The notes beneath the pieces were generated by a model. That model did not search any database. It was not told the origin of the DNA and was given only the letters and a program-made list of their open reading frames with translations. From Nemopilema nomurai (lineage: Eukaryota > Cnidaria > Scyphozoa > Rhizostomeae > Rhizostomatidae): a DNA stretch of 64,000 nucleotides. The position numbers and the translations under genes are program-made. Within the stretch, counting starts at the first letter, position 1. Every line of letters begins with the position of its first letter. The stretch lies in assembly GCA_003864495.1 (NCBI GenBank), contig ML133427.1, forward strand, positions 2,747,247 to 2,811,246. Reading direction: 5' to 3'. Positions 11,101-23,800 of the stretch are shown one piece after another.

Positions 11101-14100
11101 TCGATTCTGCTTTCCTTCCAACAGACTCGTGTACAAAGCATCCGGTCTTCCAATACATCGTATCCGAGTGTAACGGACCGTACAGCTGGTCCAACGAAGA
11201 TACCGAACAATACAGTGCCGGATGGAAACCGCCGTTGAACAAAACCGAGACGCGGAATCTCCGGCACCGGAAAAGAAAGGCTTTGTGGCTTGGGCTGGAA
11301 AACCCATGGCAACATCAGTCCGTGCTCAAGCTGAAGAACTTCCCATTTTTGGGCAAATTTGCGACATACGGCGGAAGTAGCTACGCTGTTAGTATTGGAC
11401 CGGATGAACGAATTTCCAGGCTCATCATCAAGGGTAACTTTTATTTGAGTTTTTCATCTAATTCTCTTTGTGTTGTTCATAAATGATCTTCTCTGTATTA
11501 CTGCAATGGCCCCGGTTACCCCTCCTTTAACCAGGGGCTCCGCCAGTGAAATTTGTGACCTATCCATTCCAACGTTGATTAATCGTTGCATGCCACTCTC
11601 CAAGCCGCTATTATTCCCGGTGACTTGAAATTTGAAAAGTTTATCCCTAATTATGATGATGATGATGAGGAGGAGGAGAATCATAATCGTAAGAAATCCT
11701 GTTGCCTTGACCTTTTCTCTTCCTCCATCCTATCCAGTGGTGGGGCTGTGATGGCCCTCCTGGTGTGGGCAGTCATTTCTCATTCAACAGGTCCCTTGCA
11801 CTTTGTAATGGAGCTGCGATGGCTCCCCTGTGCAATCGGCAAAAGAGAGGGGCATTGCGGATAAATGGCTTGGCCTCGAGTGCTGCCTTGAAAGCATGAC
11901 CCGATAGCTCAGTTGGTATAGCACTTGACGTACAAAGTCAAGGGTCGTGAGTTCGAGTCCCGCTCGGGTCGGTTATTTTTCCGGACTCTCTATGATCCTC
12001 AGAATCATAATTATACCCAAATGTATAAAAACACAAAATTTACAAGTGATGCATAGTAATGAATGATAAACAGGCAATGAATTAGTAAGTTTCTCAAATC
12101 AAGGCTAAAAGCCGAGGAGAATGGAAGTTGATTGTAAGCCAATTGTGAATGTGTGACAAGAGTGAGACGTTGTTCACAAAAGTCCAAGGCTCTTTGAGAA
12201 TAAGTGGTTGGCTTCTGGAAACTCATGTTTGCAGAAAACCCCTTCCCCTCTTTTGGCTTGACCTGACCATCTTCATTTCCCCGGTGAATACGTTCCACTT
12301 GCCAATTCAAATAGAACTTCAACCGTTCTCAACTTTTCTTCCACGGCTTTTACTGTCAAGATTATGCTAGGAATTTGAGATCATCATTGATGGGCATTGA
12401 TTCTTCTTGCAGACATGAAGGACAACTTCTGGATTGATCGCTACACAAGAGCAGTCTTCGTCGAACTGAACATCTACAACGCCAACACAAACCTCATGAT
12501 GATCATAACCCTCCTGAGCGAAATAATTCAAACTGGTGGCTGGAATTATTTCTACAACGTCCAAGCTCTTCGACTTTACAGATGGCAGGGGGGTCTCGGG
12601 GGTACGTGAATTCCATTCTTTTTACCTGCTTGAATCATTAGCCTCTCCACCTCAGTTTTGTTACTATGCTATTGAAATGTTTCAAGCTCTCTAAGAAATC
12701 TCTCATCCCCTTTTCACCATGCTAAAACAAGCTACCCAGGCCATTCCAAAGTAATTGCGTTGAGTGCCTATGAAAGCCGGCCAAAAAATTCTGTTGTCCC
12801 TGTTTTTCGATTCGATTTCGTAAACATTTGCTCTCTCCCTTCAGGCATAATCGTCTTTGCCGACTTGACGTTTATGATCGTGACGCTTATCGGCCTGTAC
12901 AAGTTGATCAAGAAGTGCAGGAAGGAGGGGGTCAAGAACTACCTGAAGAGCGCCTGGAACTTCCTGCACGCGTTCGTCACTGTCTTCTCCATTTGCACCT
13001 TCGCGTGCGTCTTTGCCCGTGTCGGCGCCGTCATGTACGCCATGAAGCAGTACAAGAAGGAGCCAGAGGTCTTCGTCAGTTTCTCCTACCTCGGCCAGTT
13101 GGACTACTTCGTGCAGGCCTTCATCGGCTTTGTCGTCATGGCTACCAACCTCGAATTCCTGCGGCTGCTGCGGTTTAACAAGAAGATCGGCCTCCTCACG
13201 GCGACCATACGCCGCAGCATGAAGCCGTTGGCGTCGTTCGGGCTCATTTTCGCCTTCATATTCATGAGCTACGTCAGTCTGGCCCACCTCCTCTTTGTTG
13301 ACCAGCTGGAGGACTACAAGAACTTTGGCACCAGCGTCGTGTCCCTCACGCGGATGTTCCTGGGCCAGTTCGACGTTTACGCGTACATGAACGCTGCGCC
13401 ATTGTTGGGCCCGCTGTTGTTCCTCTCGTACATGCTCACCATCCAAATGGTGCTCATCAACATGTTCATTGGCATCATCTGCGAGACGTTTGAAGAGGTG
13501 CGGCTTGACATCGAGAAACAGTCGAACGACCACGAGATCGTCTCCTTCATGACGAACCGCTTCAAGAAGATCGCGGGCGCGGCAGTAGGGCCGTCCGTAG
13601 ACCCGATCTACCGCGAATGGAAGTCTGACTGGGAGATGAGGATGGACTCGATTGAAGAGAAGTCGGAAAGCATCGTATATTTGCTAAGAAACATCGAGGC
13701 CGAAGAGGTACGCCCTAACCAAAGCGCTTACTACTGCAAACAGAACGCGGCTGCTTCTTTGAAGCCAGGCTCCATGTAAAGCTCAGTTTTTCTGTCAAAA
13801 CCCCCGCGCGCTCCATCGATTATTGCAGTTTCGAATTCTGTAGATTTAACAAAAAGTTTGAACACAGCACTTGAGAAAAGTTTCCCTTTAATTTGAAGTG
13901 TGCTGTAGGCTGATATTGATCGATAATAGCTCACCTTGTAGCGAAGGGTAACTAGGCGGGTATGGTTCGGATCAGCCCTGTGGATTTGATAAGCCTTCCT
14001 GGAAAAATCACGGGTTTCAATGACTTAGGATGTACTGTTGACGTCATTTGTAGAAATCTCCTAAGAATTAGGTTTTGAAATGACGATCGTCTCAGCAGGC

Positions 14101-14649
14101 CTTTGGTATGAATCAAAAGCTTGATAAAGAGACTTTGCAACTCTATGAAGATGCCTGGTTATAAGCTCGCCATGTTTACCAACGGGTTACCTCGTCAAAA
14201 TTGGTTAATTATGGAATCTACGGTCCCCATAGAGCTCCCCCTAATGAACTCCCTTCGCCTTTGTAAACTGTGCGCTGGCATTATCAAGGCCATGCTTCTA
14301 ACTTTTTGCGTCAATTTAGGTTCGGCAGACGCAGTGGATGGAGCCAATGAAGGCGAACGAGAAGAAGAAGAACCTGCTCACGCTGCTTGTCGGCTCAGAT
14401 GAGTTCACATACGAGAACGAGATTCTGGACAGTCTCACCGTTCTCGATAAGCGAATGAAGAAGTTGACCGTGGAGAAGTCGCGGAAGATGGTTTACAAGA
14501 TGGCGAAGAAGAAGAAGAAGGATCGAGAGGAAGAAATCAAATCTCGCACCGATGATCAGTCGATGTTTAGTGAAGAAGAGTCGGAAGATGAAGATCATGA
14601 CGAGGCTGCCGACAAGAGTGACAGCGGAAGCGAGAACGGGGAAGAGTAG
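2193..14649 (+). CDS. Polycystin-1-like receptor-channel (PKD1 family), 5' end outside window
   Basis: Multi-pass membrane protein of the polycystin-1/PKD1L/REJ-receptor family. Relatives sit in cilia or sperm membranes, and many pair with PKD2-type channels. Exons read from splice sites with consistent phase: 2193-2315, 3072-3191, 3319-3549, 3750-4022, 4343-4554, 4876-5065, 5581-5814, 6183-6482, 6783-7340, 7998-8390, 9015-9437, 10469-10637, 11125-11433, 12413-12601, 12845-13707, 14320-14649 (TAG). They give 1,638 residues. Order: GAIN-type region; GPS with VCLTTHLSSF (5614-5643); TM1 (about 5710-5780); PLAT (6183-6860); TM2-TM3 (6990-7230); TM4-TM5 (8220-8390 into 9015-9050); TM6 (9300-9370); extracellular polycystin domain (10469 to about 12600); TM7-TM11 with pore loop (12845-13490); Lys-rich then acidic tail. 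Cytosolic loops are unusually rich in Lys/Glu runs (7250-7330, 8050-8210, 9060-9300). The N-terminal exons, where REJ, PKD or lectin modules would be, are upstream of the window. AATAAA lies at 14961. Family assignment is firm; which PKD1/PKD1L subtype is not decided. Confidence 0.95.
7650..7852. mobile_element. TTAA-flanked MITE, copy 1
   Basis: A roughly 195-bp element flanked by TTAA on both sides (7650-7653 and 7849-7852). Its ends are inverted repeats: the left end reads GCATCGAGTCATGGTAAA and the right end is close to its reverse complement (ATCATGACTCAATGC). A second copy lies at 41033-41254, over 33 kb away. No coding capacity. TTAA duplications are typical of piggyBac-type transposition, so a non-autonomous piggyBac-like element is inferred. 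It sits in the polycystin intron between 7340 and 7998. Confidence 0.8.
8732..8912. repeat. AT-rich tandem repeat
   Basis: Tandem copies of a unit of about 25 bp, GATTTACTTTAATTAATAAC plus TTTAA, mixed with shortened units of about 14 bp (TTTAATTAATAAC). It lies inside the polycystin intron 8391-9014, about 100 bp before the next acceptor. TTAATTAA palindromes recur in every unit. Confidence 0.9.
10252..10312. repeat. Interstitial telomere-like repeat
   Basis: A run of GGATTAGGG, GGTTAGGG and GGTTTGGG units, that is, TTAGGG-type telomere repeats with TTTGGG variants, in a polycystin intron. It is short (about 60 bp) and degenerate, so it reads as an interstitial relic or chance microsatellite, not a chromosome end. 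Confidence 0.7.
11898..11971 (+). tRNA. tRNA-like gene or tRNA-derived pseudogene/SINE
   Basis: A 74-nt sequence with a perfect 7-bp acceptor stem (GACCCGA/TCGGGTC), a D-arm GCTCAGTTGGTATAGC (A box), a T-loop GTTCGAGTCC (B box) and a T run at 11974-11979 suitable for Pol III termination. The anticodon arm is CTTGAC-GTACAAA-GTCAAG: six base pairs instead of five, around a 7-nt loop with U33. This would give anticodon ACA, normally not used for Cys. The T stem has one A-C mismatch. Those oddities favour a pseudogene or the head of a tRNA-derived SINE over a working tRNA. It lies in the polycystin intron 11434-12412. Confidence 0.6.
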
Positions 14650-14960
14650 TGGAGAAGAGTGGTGAACAAGAGTAACGAAGAAGAGTAGAATGATAGTGAA
14701 GCATCTTGTCTGAGACACGTGACATTGTATATCGGGTTTCATTGTTTTTGTTCAGCCAGCACTTGTCAAAAAGACACTAGCATGTTTGCACGATAGCACG
14801 CTTGAGTAGTTTCAAACGGCAGTTTAACTTCGGGTACTTGTAAGAATCCAGAACTGGTGTCTTCGGAGGCACGTGGTAGCTTGATCTCTGTGAACTTGCC
14901 AGGTTGCTCATTGACTATCTGTTTATAAACAGATGTGATTACGTTGTATGAATTTTCATT

Positions 14961-14966
14961 AATAAA
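14961..14966 (+). terminator. Candidate poly(A) signal of the polycystin gene
   Basis: AATAAA, 312 bp after the polycystin stop codon and the first canonical hexamer there. It implies a 3' UTR of about 330 bp. Confidence 0.5.
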
Positions 14967-14969
14967 CTA

Positions 14970-17893
14970 GTACACACCGTCTGCCTACAAGAATTTCCCA
15001 CCAAAATCCGAAGGCAGGAATTTTTCTTTATTTATGAAGGAACAGTTTATGATCATTGCAAGTATCTGGCAAAAATCAACCATTCCCCTTGCTTAGAATC
15101 CGAGACCATTTTTCTATCCTCGCAGATATTATGTTCTCTCGTTTTTCATTATCATTGGCCCTGTTTGTCTCTGACTTCTATTCAGTGCGTCTTTATTTGA
15201 CAGTCTATAAGGTCTTGCAAACTCTTTGAATTAGAGCTAAGTGACTTTCTTTAGAAGAGAAGACGTTTAATTCTGTAGCCTTTTGGAAGCCTCGTTCTCT
15301 CATCCAGCCTTACTTTATAATAAGAACATACATTGTAATGATGGATTGTTTATAAACATCTGTCATGCCTACCTTCAGGTGCCTGTAAACCTGCTCCTAG
15401 TCATTTTGTCATATTCATCATTAATTTTTTATCACTTTCCTGGTTCCCTACACCCAACCTATCTTTTTGGCTTCAATTATGCAATATGAATTTTTTTGGA
15501 ACTTTGTCATAGTTAAAACTGTGCAGAGACACGTGACCAATTCATATCCTTGCAAGCCAGTTTTTGAGTAATTGACCCAATGCTATTGTATATGCCTAAA
15601 AAACAGACATTTACTCATGTAGAAATATTTTTGGTTGCTTATAACCAGGGGGGATAATCTGCGTCTGGAATTGCCTTGACTTTTGTTGTTCCTGAAAAGA
15701 TTTGAGCAGCGTTATGGAATCCCAATCCCCAGGAAGGCTTCTCTGAGCAGGTCTGTAGCTAATGTTATTATGGAGTATTCAAGATCGACACGTATACTGA
15801 ATGTGTATAAGCATCGTAGAAAACACAAAATAATCCAACCTCCTTATTTGCATGTCACATTGGATCTAACATTAAAAAAGGTGTTCCTTATTGTTGTATT
15901 CATCTTCTGTTTCGTAAAGATGCTGTTTGTTTATAGGCCTCGAATAATTTATTTTCGTCGTTTCCAAATCCTGCTTGTAAGTGCAGGTCAATTATTAAAA
16001 GTAGCTCTAACAAAGATATTTGTTACAATTGCTAGAAAAAGCGGAACTATTTTTCGCATACTTAAAAGTACTTTTTTCGTCCGACACTCCTCAGAGTATG
16101 CAAACGTCGGAAGATAACCAAAAACTGACCGAATAAATAGCCAGATGCGGATCGAAAACACTAGAGGGTGAAAAGCAGAGCGCATGATTGGTTATAATTG
16201 ACCAATCTGCGTTACTTAACACCTCACTTTAGAAGAGCCCAAGGGAAAAGACAAACTCTTTCTGTCTACAAAGAATGGGATTTTCCATTGAATAGTTCCG
16301 CTTTTCTAGCAATTGTGAAGTTTTGTACCACAAAGCACTTGTTCAGATATTTGTTAATTCAAACGAGTATAAGTATCCAAGGACCATATAAACTGCGATA
16401 ATTTCAAAGCTTCATTTGTTTGCATTTGAGCATCAAAACCATTGTTAATTGCATCACTTGTTTTCGAAATAGCACAAACCCAGAATGCATCATTATTGTA
16501 TATTTGCTGCAAAAATCAACACTTCTACCTACTCTAGTGCCTATAAGAAGCCATAGTTTTAAAAAGTACAATTACCCTTCTTCAGTCTTCTATTTATCTT
16601 TAATCATGATGTTAAATTTTCATTCGAGCAACAGCTTTTATAAATTTATCGATTGTCAAGGGCTTGCTTCAGTTCCCTATTCCCCCCTAAAGGCTAAAAT
16701 GTCAAGTTAGGGCTCTTTGGTGGACAAAGCAAGGTTCAACTCTATCTTTCTGTATTATTCTATATTTTCCTAGTGATTCAAAGTTCGATGTTTAACATGT
16801 GTCTAAACGTTTAGAACAGAAGGGGTGAGTGAGGGACGGGGTGAGTGAGAGAGGGGGCTAGCAAGAGAGAGGGTTAGATTCTGACTCGCCGATTTCCGGC
16901 CCTTGCGATCTTGTCCAATATTTTTTTGCCTAATCCAAACAATCCTATATAGATCTATTCTGCTGTAATTGGTTTTAATCAATGCGAATATTATGGGGGA
17001 GAACCATCAGACTGTGCCTTAATCTTTTCGAGTAGCAATAACGGGCTGTAAAAATATTGTGAAGCTGATTTATAACCGCAAAGTCGGTTGAAGACTCTCA
17101 GTAGCTGCTTGGCAAAAATGGACCAGGAAGGAATTACTGCCGGATCATAATATTCATCAAAGATTAGACGGCCAACCTAACTGGCACAGAATACTTGGCT
17201 TTGCTGAATTGGCCCGGAGAACCTTCTTGGATATGTTTGTTTTGATCCGCCAAAGCATCACTAGAAACAGTTTTAATCGAGTCGTGTTTTTAGGCAAGGA
17301 CAATAGAGTGGTCGGAGAGTGGAGAAATACCAATCCTTGGTCTAGGCTTCACAAAGTTCTCTTGAAATCCTAGGTGAAGAACAAAACTTTTTCTCGGGTA
17401 GATAAAACCCTCTATTTTTTAAGATACCTTAAGCTTTATTGGGAGTATATTGAAAATGTCCTTCACTAATAATTTCGCTTCATTGGCATTTAGCGAAAAA
17501 GCCCTTTTTGAAAAAATTCATTTCTGACACACTTCGCAATATTGCAATACCATTTAGTACTCTTGCTTTAGGATGAACGGGATATTTCGAAAAAAAGGTG
17601 TCAACAAATTAAACCACTTTTTGGAGGGGGCGTTGGCGGTAAAAAACTAACCCTGACACTGTTTACACTTGAGGAATTCGAGTTGAAAATAAGGATGTTG
17701 AAAACAATAATCAATTCCTTAAGACAATTGCAATTGTTTATTTCAGACAATACTCAACCAATTAGATTAGCGTATGGACAAAGGAGGTTCGTTAGTGCTT
17801 TGCGAGTTTCTGGCGCGTGCATCCCAGAGTACTTTGTGTCCCATTTGGGCGCAGAGGTTCTGCGAAAGCCAAAGACAACATGTCGGGAACGTA
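14970..17893. other. Intergenic stretch between polycystin and Unkempt
   Basis: About 2.9 kb without a recognisable coding exon, RNA gene or transposon end. The longest open frames (for example 15683-16117) have AT-driven composition, no domain motif and no partner exons. A purine-rich GAGTGAGGG/GAGAGAGG patch lies at 16825-16872. The Unkempt promoter and 5' UTR should be in the right part, but no clear core element was seen. Confidence 0.5.
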
Positions 17894-20800
17894 ATGGCGG
17901 AGGGCTACCAAAACACTACTTTTGCGAGCGAGGAAACACATCATCCAGGACTTCTCCAGCGGAAAAATCAGGGTGACTCTGGTCAACCACAAACCGAGAA
18001 GCCTTTCCACTACACGTAAGTGAATTATAAACTTATTTCGCTGCAATTGCAAGGCGCTGTTTTCGATAGTGTGTGCTGTGATTTTGTTTTGGTGGCAATT
18101 ACTACTACAGAATCCCTGTCGACCTACCTGCTACTGCAACGAAGAACTAAAATTTGAGATAGTAGTTCGATGACGAGTTACAAAGGGCTTGAAACTATTC
18201 AATGTCACTAAATTATGGTTAATTATGACTTGGTAGAATTTCAAACCGCACGGAAATAAGATCATAGTTGTAAACGAGAAGTTAGGCCATTTGCCATGTT
18301 ATGCGAAGTGTTAACCATCGTACTTGTTGTTTTGTTTCAATAGTATCTTGTTTTATAAGCATTAAAAATTAAAAAAGGAATCGGATTCCCCAAACATATT
18401 TCAAAGTTTTTTGCATAAGTTTTTTCGTAAAAGAAAGCAGCTCGGAGTTCAACAAATTTTTTCCAGCTTGTTTGCTTAGCGATAGTGCGATACTTGGGCA
18501 GTATTTGCAGAAGAATAACGATGTAAGTTGCTGGGTTACTGTCATGCTGGAGCACAATCAGCCTTTTGAATCATTACTTAGAAAGTTTCATTGTGGCAAC
18601 CATGGAACATCTATTTTGTAATTATCAATTAAATTTTTTCGAAATTTAAAATAATTTTTAAAATAATAGCGATTCAGTCAAAATATTCAAATAAGATGGC
18701 AGTATCAAATGATTCAATCTTGATATAAAAAACTCTAAATAAAAATTATGTAAATATTTGATTTTTTAAATTTTGATTAGTATAAATATATGTAGTTGCT
18801 AATAGCTGAGAAACACAATTCTCTGTGTAGGTTACATTAAATTGAAAATGTAATAAAACCAGTAGGAATTTTTTACAGCCAATTGATAAGTTGCCTTGTC
18901 AAGATATTGATAAACTTGCTCTTGCAAAAACCCTCCAACCACTGTTTCTTGTTATTTTAATGCCTTGAAAAGAGCAACTGTATAGTTCCCTTTAAATTCA
19001 ATTAGTATAAGCAGTATATAAAGTTCCCAACTGAATTAATAGTTATTATCATGTTTTGCTTTAATAAATAATTGGAACTGAACTGTGGTAAACATCTGTT
19101 GTATTATGGTCATTAAAAACTAGATACCACTCAGACAATTTTTGTTTTGTTTAGTGAAATTCAGGTGAGCAAATTTGGAGTGTAGATATCAAACCAATGG
19201 CATTTTCTTACCGAATTATAAAAGAAGTTAAATCCAAAACGCAGAAAGAGAGTGTTTTAAGCTATTGAGCTGAATATATGATTTATGTATTTAACTAAGA
19301 GCATTCCTGGAGAAACATATTATTACACATTTAGCACATTGTTTGAGAAGAACAATAAATTTTGTGAAAATAGTGAAAGCTACATGTACAAACAGTAAAT
19401 TCCATCATTCAAGAGGGATTGGTTGTTCTCCAAATGACTGTTCTCAAAAATGATCTCCAAACAGGCCAGGCCATTTGAAGGTAGTGGTGGTACTTCCTCC
19501 TTGTGATCCTATTTGCTCCTTGTGTGAATGTCTCAATGCTAGAGTCATATCGCTGTCCAAAGCAATAAAATTGCTGTCTTTGAAGTCTTTCACTCTAATG
19601 TGGTTGAACCATGAAGATAGTAGATTTAGACCATCAAAAGATTGACAACCCTCTATGAAAACCAGCAATGTTCATTTGCATGGATTTATTCTTACCTAAT
19701 TTATATATATATTTATATATATACCTAATTTAATAAAACTACATATTTTATCTCTACAAACCTGTTTCAGGAATATCTCACTCATGCTTTATGTGGAAAT
19801 GTATTGAGCTCTGTACTACCGAAATATCAACAGACAAATTTCTATATGCTTTATATGCTAGAAATTTAAATTCTTAAAAATTGGATAGTCAAATTAAGTT
19901 TCTAGTGAGTTTTGTCAGGGAATATTCTAATGAAATTGAGCTAAGATGTAGACTGACTTTTGCTTCTGTGATTGGCCGCTACAATGTTGCTCATTTAGTG
20001 TTTGTAAAATTGGTTATTAAAGGGAAAACAGTTTTTCTGTAATTTTGAAGCCTTAGTGACTCTTAATGCATTGGACTGAATGCTGCTTTGAATGACTTTG
20101 TCGCCAGGTTTTTTATCCCCAATATTCCTGTAGAGAGTCAGCTACTGTTGTTTTGAAAAAGTACAACTCTTTTCCTTGAATTATTTGTCCATATTCAAAT
20201 TACCTGGTGTGGCTTTCTACTTGATCTGCTAGTGTGAGGTTTTTCTTTAAATTTTCTTGGTTGGCATTCTGTCACTACATAAAATCATTCTGCTCTTTTC
20301 CTTTAGCAATTCTATATAGCTTATTTGTCTTGGAGCCTACAATATGATGCTTGTTAAAATATTTTGAATCTTGTTGTAAAGTACTCAGCGAGTAGGCTTT
20401 CAGTTACTGGAATTTTTTTGAAAGAAAACTCTGTTGGGACAATTTCTAGCTTACTGTAATCAAACCTTTAATACAGAGGGAGGGAAAATTTTCTATTTAT
20501 TTACCTTTTTTGGAGCTCAGCCATATTTGATTGATTTTCCTTATCATTTTTAGTAACATTAGACATTAAATGACATATTCACATAGACCAATGTTCACAA
20601 AACTGGTCTTTCAATGCAATATGATAATACACATCAATCAGGTTTGTGCCTGGTAATCATAAGAAAAGTATCCTTCTTTGAAAAGGATTGTATTTACCAA
20701 GTTAAACAATTGACAATTATTTCAACATTTTGAAAGAAGCCACAAGAATTTTTCACAAAAGGCTTACCCTCATAAAACAATATGACACATGTCAAGCTTT

Positions 20801-23800
20801 TAATCCTGAGAACATAGAGACATGCTTGAATTGTTATTGTTTTTGGCTGTGTTCTTTTGTGTCAGATTTTGGTTTGTTGTGCTGTAAAACTCGCAGTAAC
20901 ATGGCGGCCAGCAGTTCATTGCAATTTACAGAAAAGGCTCCAACTTGTTGTTGGTATTATTTTCCTGATTATACTTTGTTATATCGCAGGAGTGTTTCTT
21001 TTTCTAAAAAGCTAGTTATTACTTGTCCTAGACTTTCCATCACTGTTTTACTAGTCTATCAAGATTGGTTCCTGTTTTTGTGAGGTAAACTATCAAGTTT
21101 ACTGAATCCTACATCTCTGTTTGGGCTGCACAGTTTATGCAATTGAAAAACAAACGCAATAAATATGTAATATTTTAATGAAAATGATGTGCATGGTCTT
21201 GATTTTGTGATTTTGATATTTATTTTGCATTTGGTTTTTTTCATCTGCCTTGATAGCCTTATTTTATTTCTTCTTAATTTTATTCCATTGAAACTGATCT
21301 ATCAGTTGGTCTTTTTAGCTTTATCAGTACCACAAGTAGAATTTTATAGGCCAACTTAAGGATATTTTTAGTCCTATAAAAATGTATACTTCAAAACCAA
21401 CATGCTCTGGCTCATTATTCCTCCGAAGTTTCTTTTAGCTCTTTTAGTTTCTTTTGTCCCCAAAAAGTGCTTGGTGACAGGGTCATTGGTGCAAACCTTT
21501 TGTTACTCCAACAAGTCCAACATTTGTTAGGGCAGTCCAACATAAGTTAAAGTATTCTTTTCCGGTTGGTGGTCTATGTTTATAGGATAGGATTGTAGAA
21601 TGCTGATCAATGCAGTTTTGTGATTTTGAGATTTAAGGTACAAAAATGGAATATATAATTAAATCATGGCATGTTCACCACACGCTCACCAAAAATAGTG
21701 TCGCAACATCCACTTTTTTAAGAGGGACTAAGGAAGATTCTTATGAAAAATTTTGAACAAAACAATTGGATCCATGAATCAAACCGTGCTTTTTCCTGCA
21801 TTTTGTTGATCAATCTTTGCGTTGGCTAGTACTAACAACTTTTAATGAACTTCTAGAACTTCTGTGTTTTTCTGTGACTGTGATTCATGGCAACCTTCTT
21901 TTTGCTCACATTTGAGGTTCTTGTGTTGCCAGGGCCATATTGTACCAGTGTTGACCCTGATCTAAGATTCTTGAGGTTTTTTTTGGTTCCTTGGTCTGAA
22001 ACCAGCCTGTTTCCTCTTTTCTCTTTATGCTTATTTCATAATTCCCTTTGTGTGTTCTTTCTAGCAAAGCCTTGATAAATGCAATTATTATTTTATGCGG
22101 CCAGCATTCTCTTTTACTTGGCATAAGAGAAAATTCGATGAGTATAACTAAAAAATTCCTACATTATTGAACAAGTTCTTTGTACTGCAAAGCTTCAAAA
22201 TTTAAGGGAACCATATTTTTTGCCTAGTGATATTTTCGCATATTGATACTTTTGCATACCACTTTTTGCGCGGTAATGCAGGGAAGGGTACAGCTCTGTT
22301 TTCCCCTGTTTTTTGAACCAATGGTTTTAGTGGGAGGGACATCTGGGGCAGTTGCTTATTTTAAATTTGGCACCACTTTAAACTTATTTTGAACATTTCT
22401 CTTGAAGAGAAAGGTAGCCTCCACGCGTTACCCCATTAGCAGTTAAAACCATTCTTGCACGATAATGCTTGCCCAAGGAGAATCGCTTGAAGATGCACGG
22501 GTGTGTTCAGAAAGTAAAACCCTCGCAGTTAAATTTTATTATGTTCTCAGGAAAATTTCCATTGAACGTGAATAAAGAACCTTTTTATTAGGAGTTCAAG
22601 TCGGAAATTGTTATGTAAAGCGTACACGGATAACGAATTTCTGAATATTTCGGCACTTGTTATCAACTGCCCCCCTCCCCAAATTTTCTCTGTATCCGCC
22701 CTTTGGACAACCCCATTGTTTAACCCTTCAGATGCACAGAAATCATATCACTGCATCGGAGGACTGTATTAGGTTGTATCACTAATAGCCGGATTTATGC
22801 GCTTGAACAAGTTTTCATCCTTTCAAAGGTTTTTTAACATTTCCAGTATCTTTCCAGAACCAGAATTGGTTCTTTGTTAATACCTTAAATCCTCGAATTA
22901 GCCCCTCTGGGGGCTTATTTATTCTTGATATTTTTGGATGGGGGCTTATTCGAGGGGGAAGGCTTATTCGAGGGGGGGCTTTTAAAATTACCTGAAACAT
23001 ACCACATAAAAGATAAACTTTTTTTCAAAATAAAAACAATAATCTAAGTATAAAAAAGTAACATTTGATTAAATTATTTAAAAAAATATAAATTTGGGTT
23101 GTAATTCACTAAAATGCCAAGGCAACCTCAGGAGTCGAAAAACAACAAATCTAGGGGGCTTAATCGAGGGGGGGTCTTATTGAAAATTTGTAGTTCTAGA
23201 GTGGGGGCTTATTCGAGGGGGGATTTTTAGAGAAGGGCCAATTCGAGGATTTACGGTACTGGCGTTGATTTTTTGCCCAGAAGTTTAAAGAGGACTTCGT
23301 CATTTTCAGGTACCTGAAAGAATTTAGGGTGGAACAGTGCCAACTATTTTTGCAGCATAAGTGCTCCCAACATCGCCCATTCACCTGCTTCTATTGGCAC
23401 TTTCTAAATCAGCGACGACGAAGACCGAAAAAGAAGAAAGATGGAACATTTAATTACAGCCCGGATGAGTATTGCTCGCACTACAACGAAACAACTGGAG
23501 AGTGTCTACAAAGAGATGAGTAAGTCCAGTGCTTCCATTAGCCTATGTCGCATGTGTCTGCCAAAAAGGCCTGCATATAATGTCTGCTTAGAGTCATTTT
23601 TACCAACCTTCATTAGACTAAGATGACCTAAAAGCAGTAGAAAGGGTTGGAAAATACGTCATTTTATCAAACAGGCAGTTGATCCCAAAGGCCGGAATTA
23701 GAATGGGCTGGCCCGGAATTAGAATGAACTGCCCCGGAATTAGAATGGGCTGGTCCGGAATTAGAATGAACTGCCCCGGAATTAGAATGGGCTGGTCCGG

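Noticed and set aside
12841..13533. 230-codon minus-strand open frame
   Set aside because: Antisense shadow of the large polycystin channel exon; the plus-strand frame codes for recognisable TM helices and pore.
15683..16117. 144-codon open frame between polycystin and Unkempt
   Set aside because: No domain, AT-biased composition and no matching splice partners; treated as chance.
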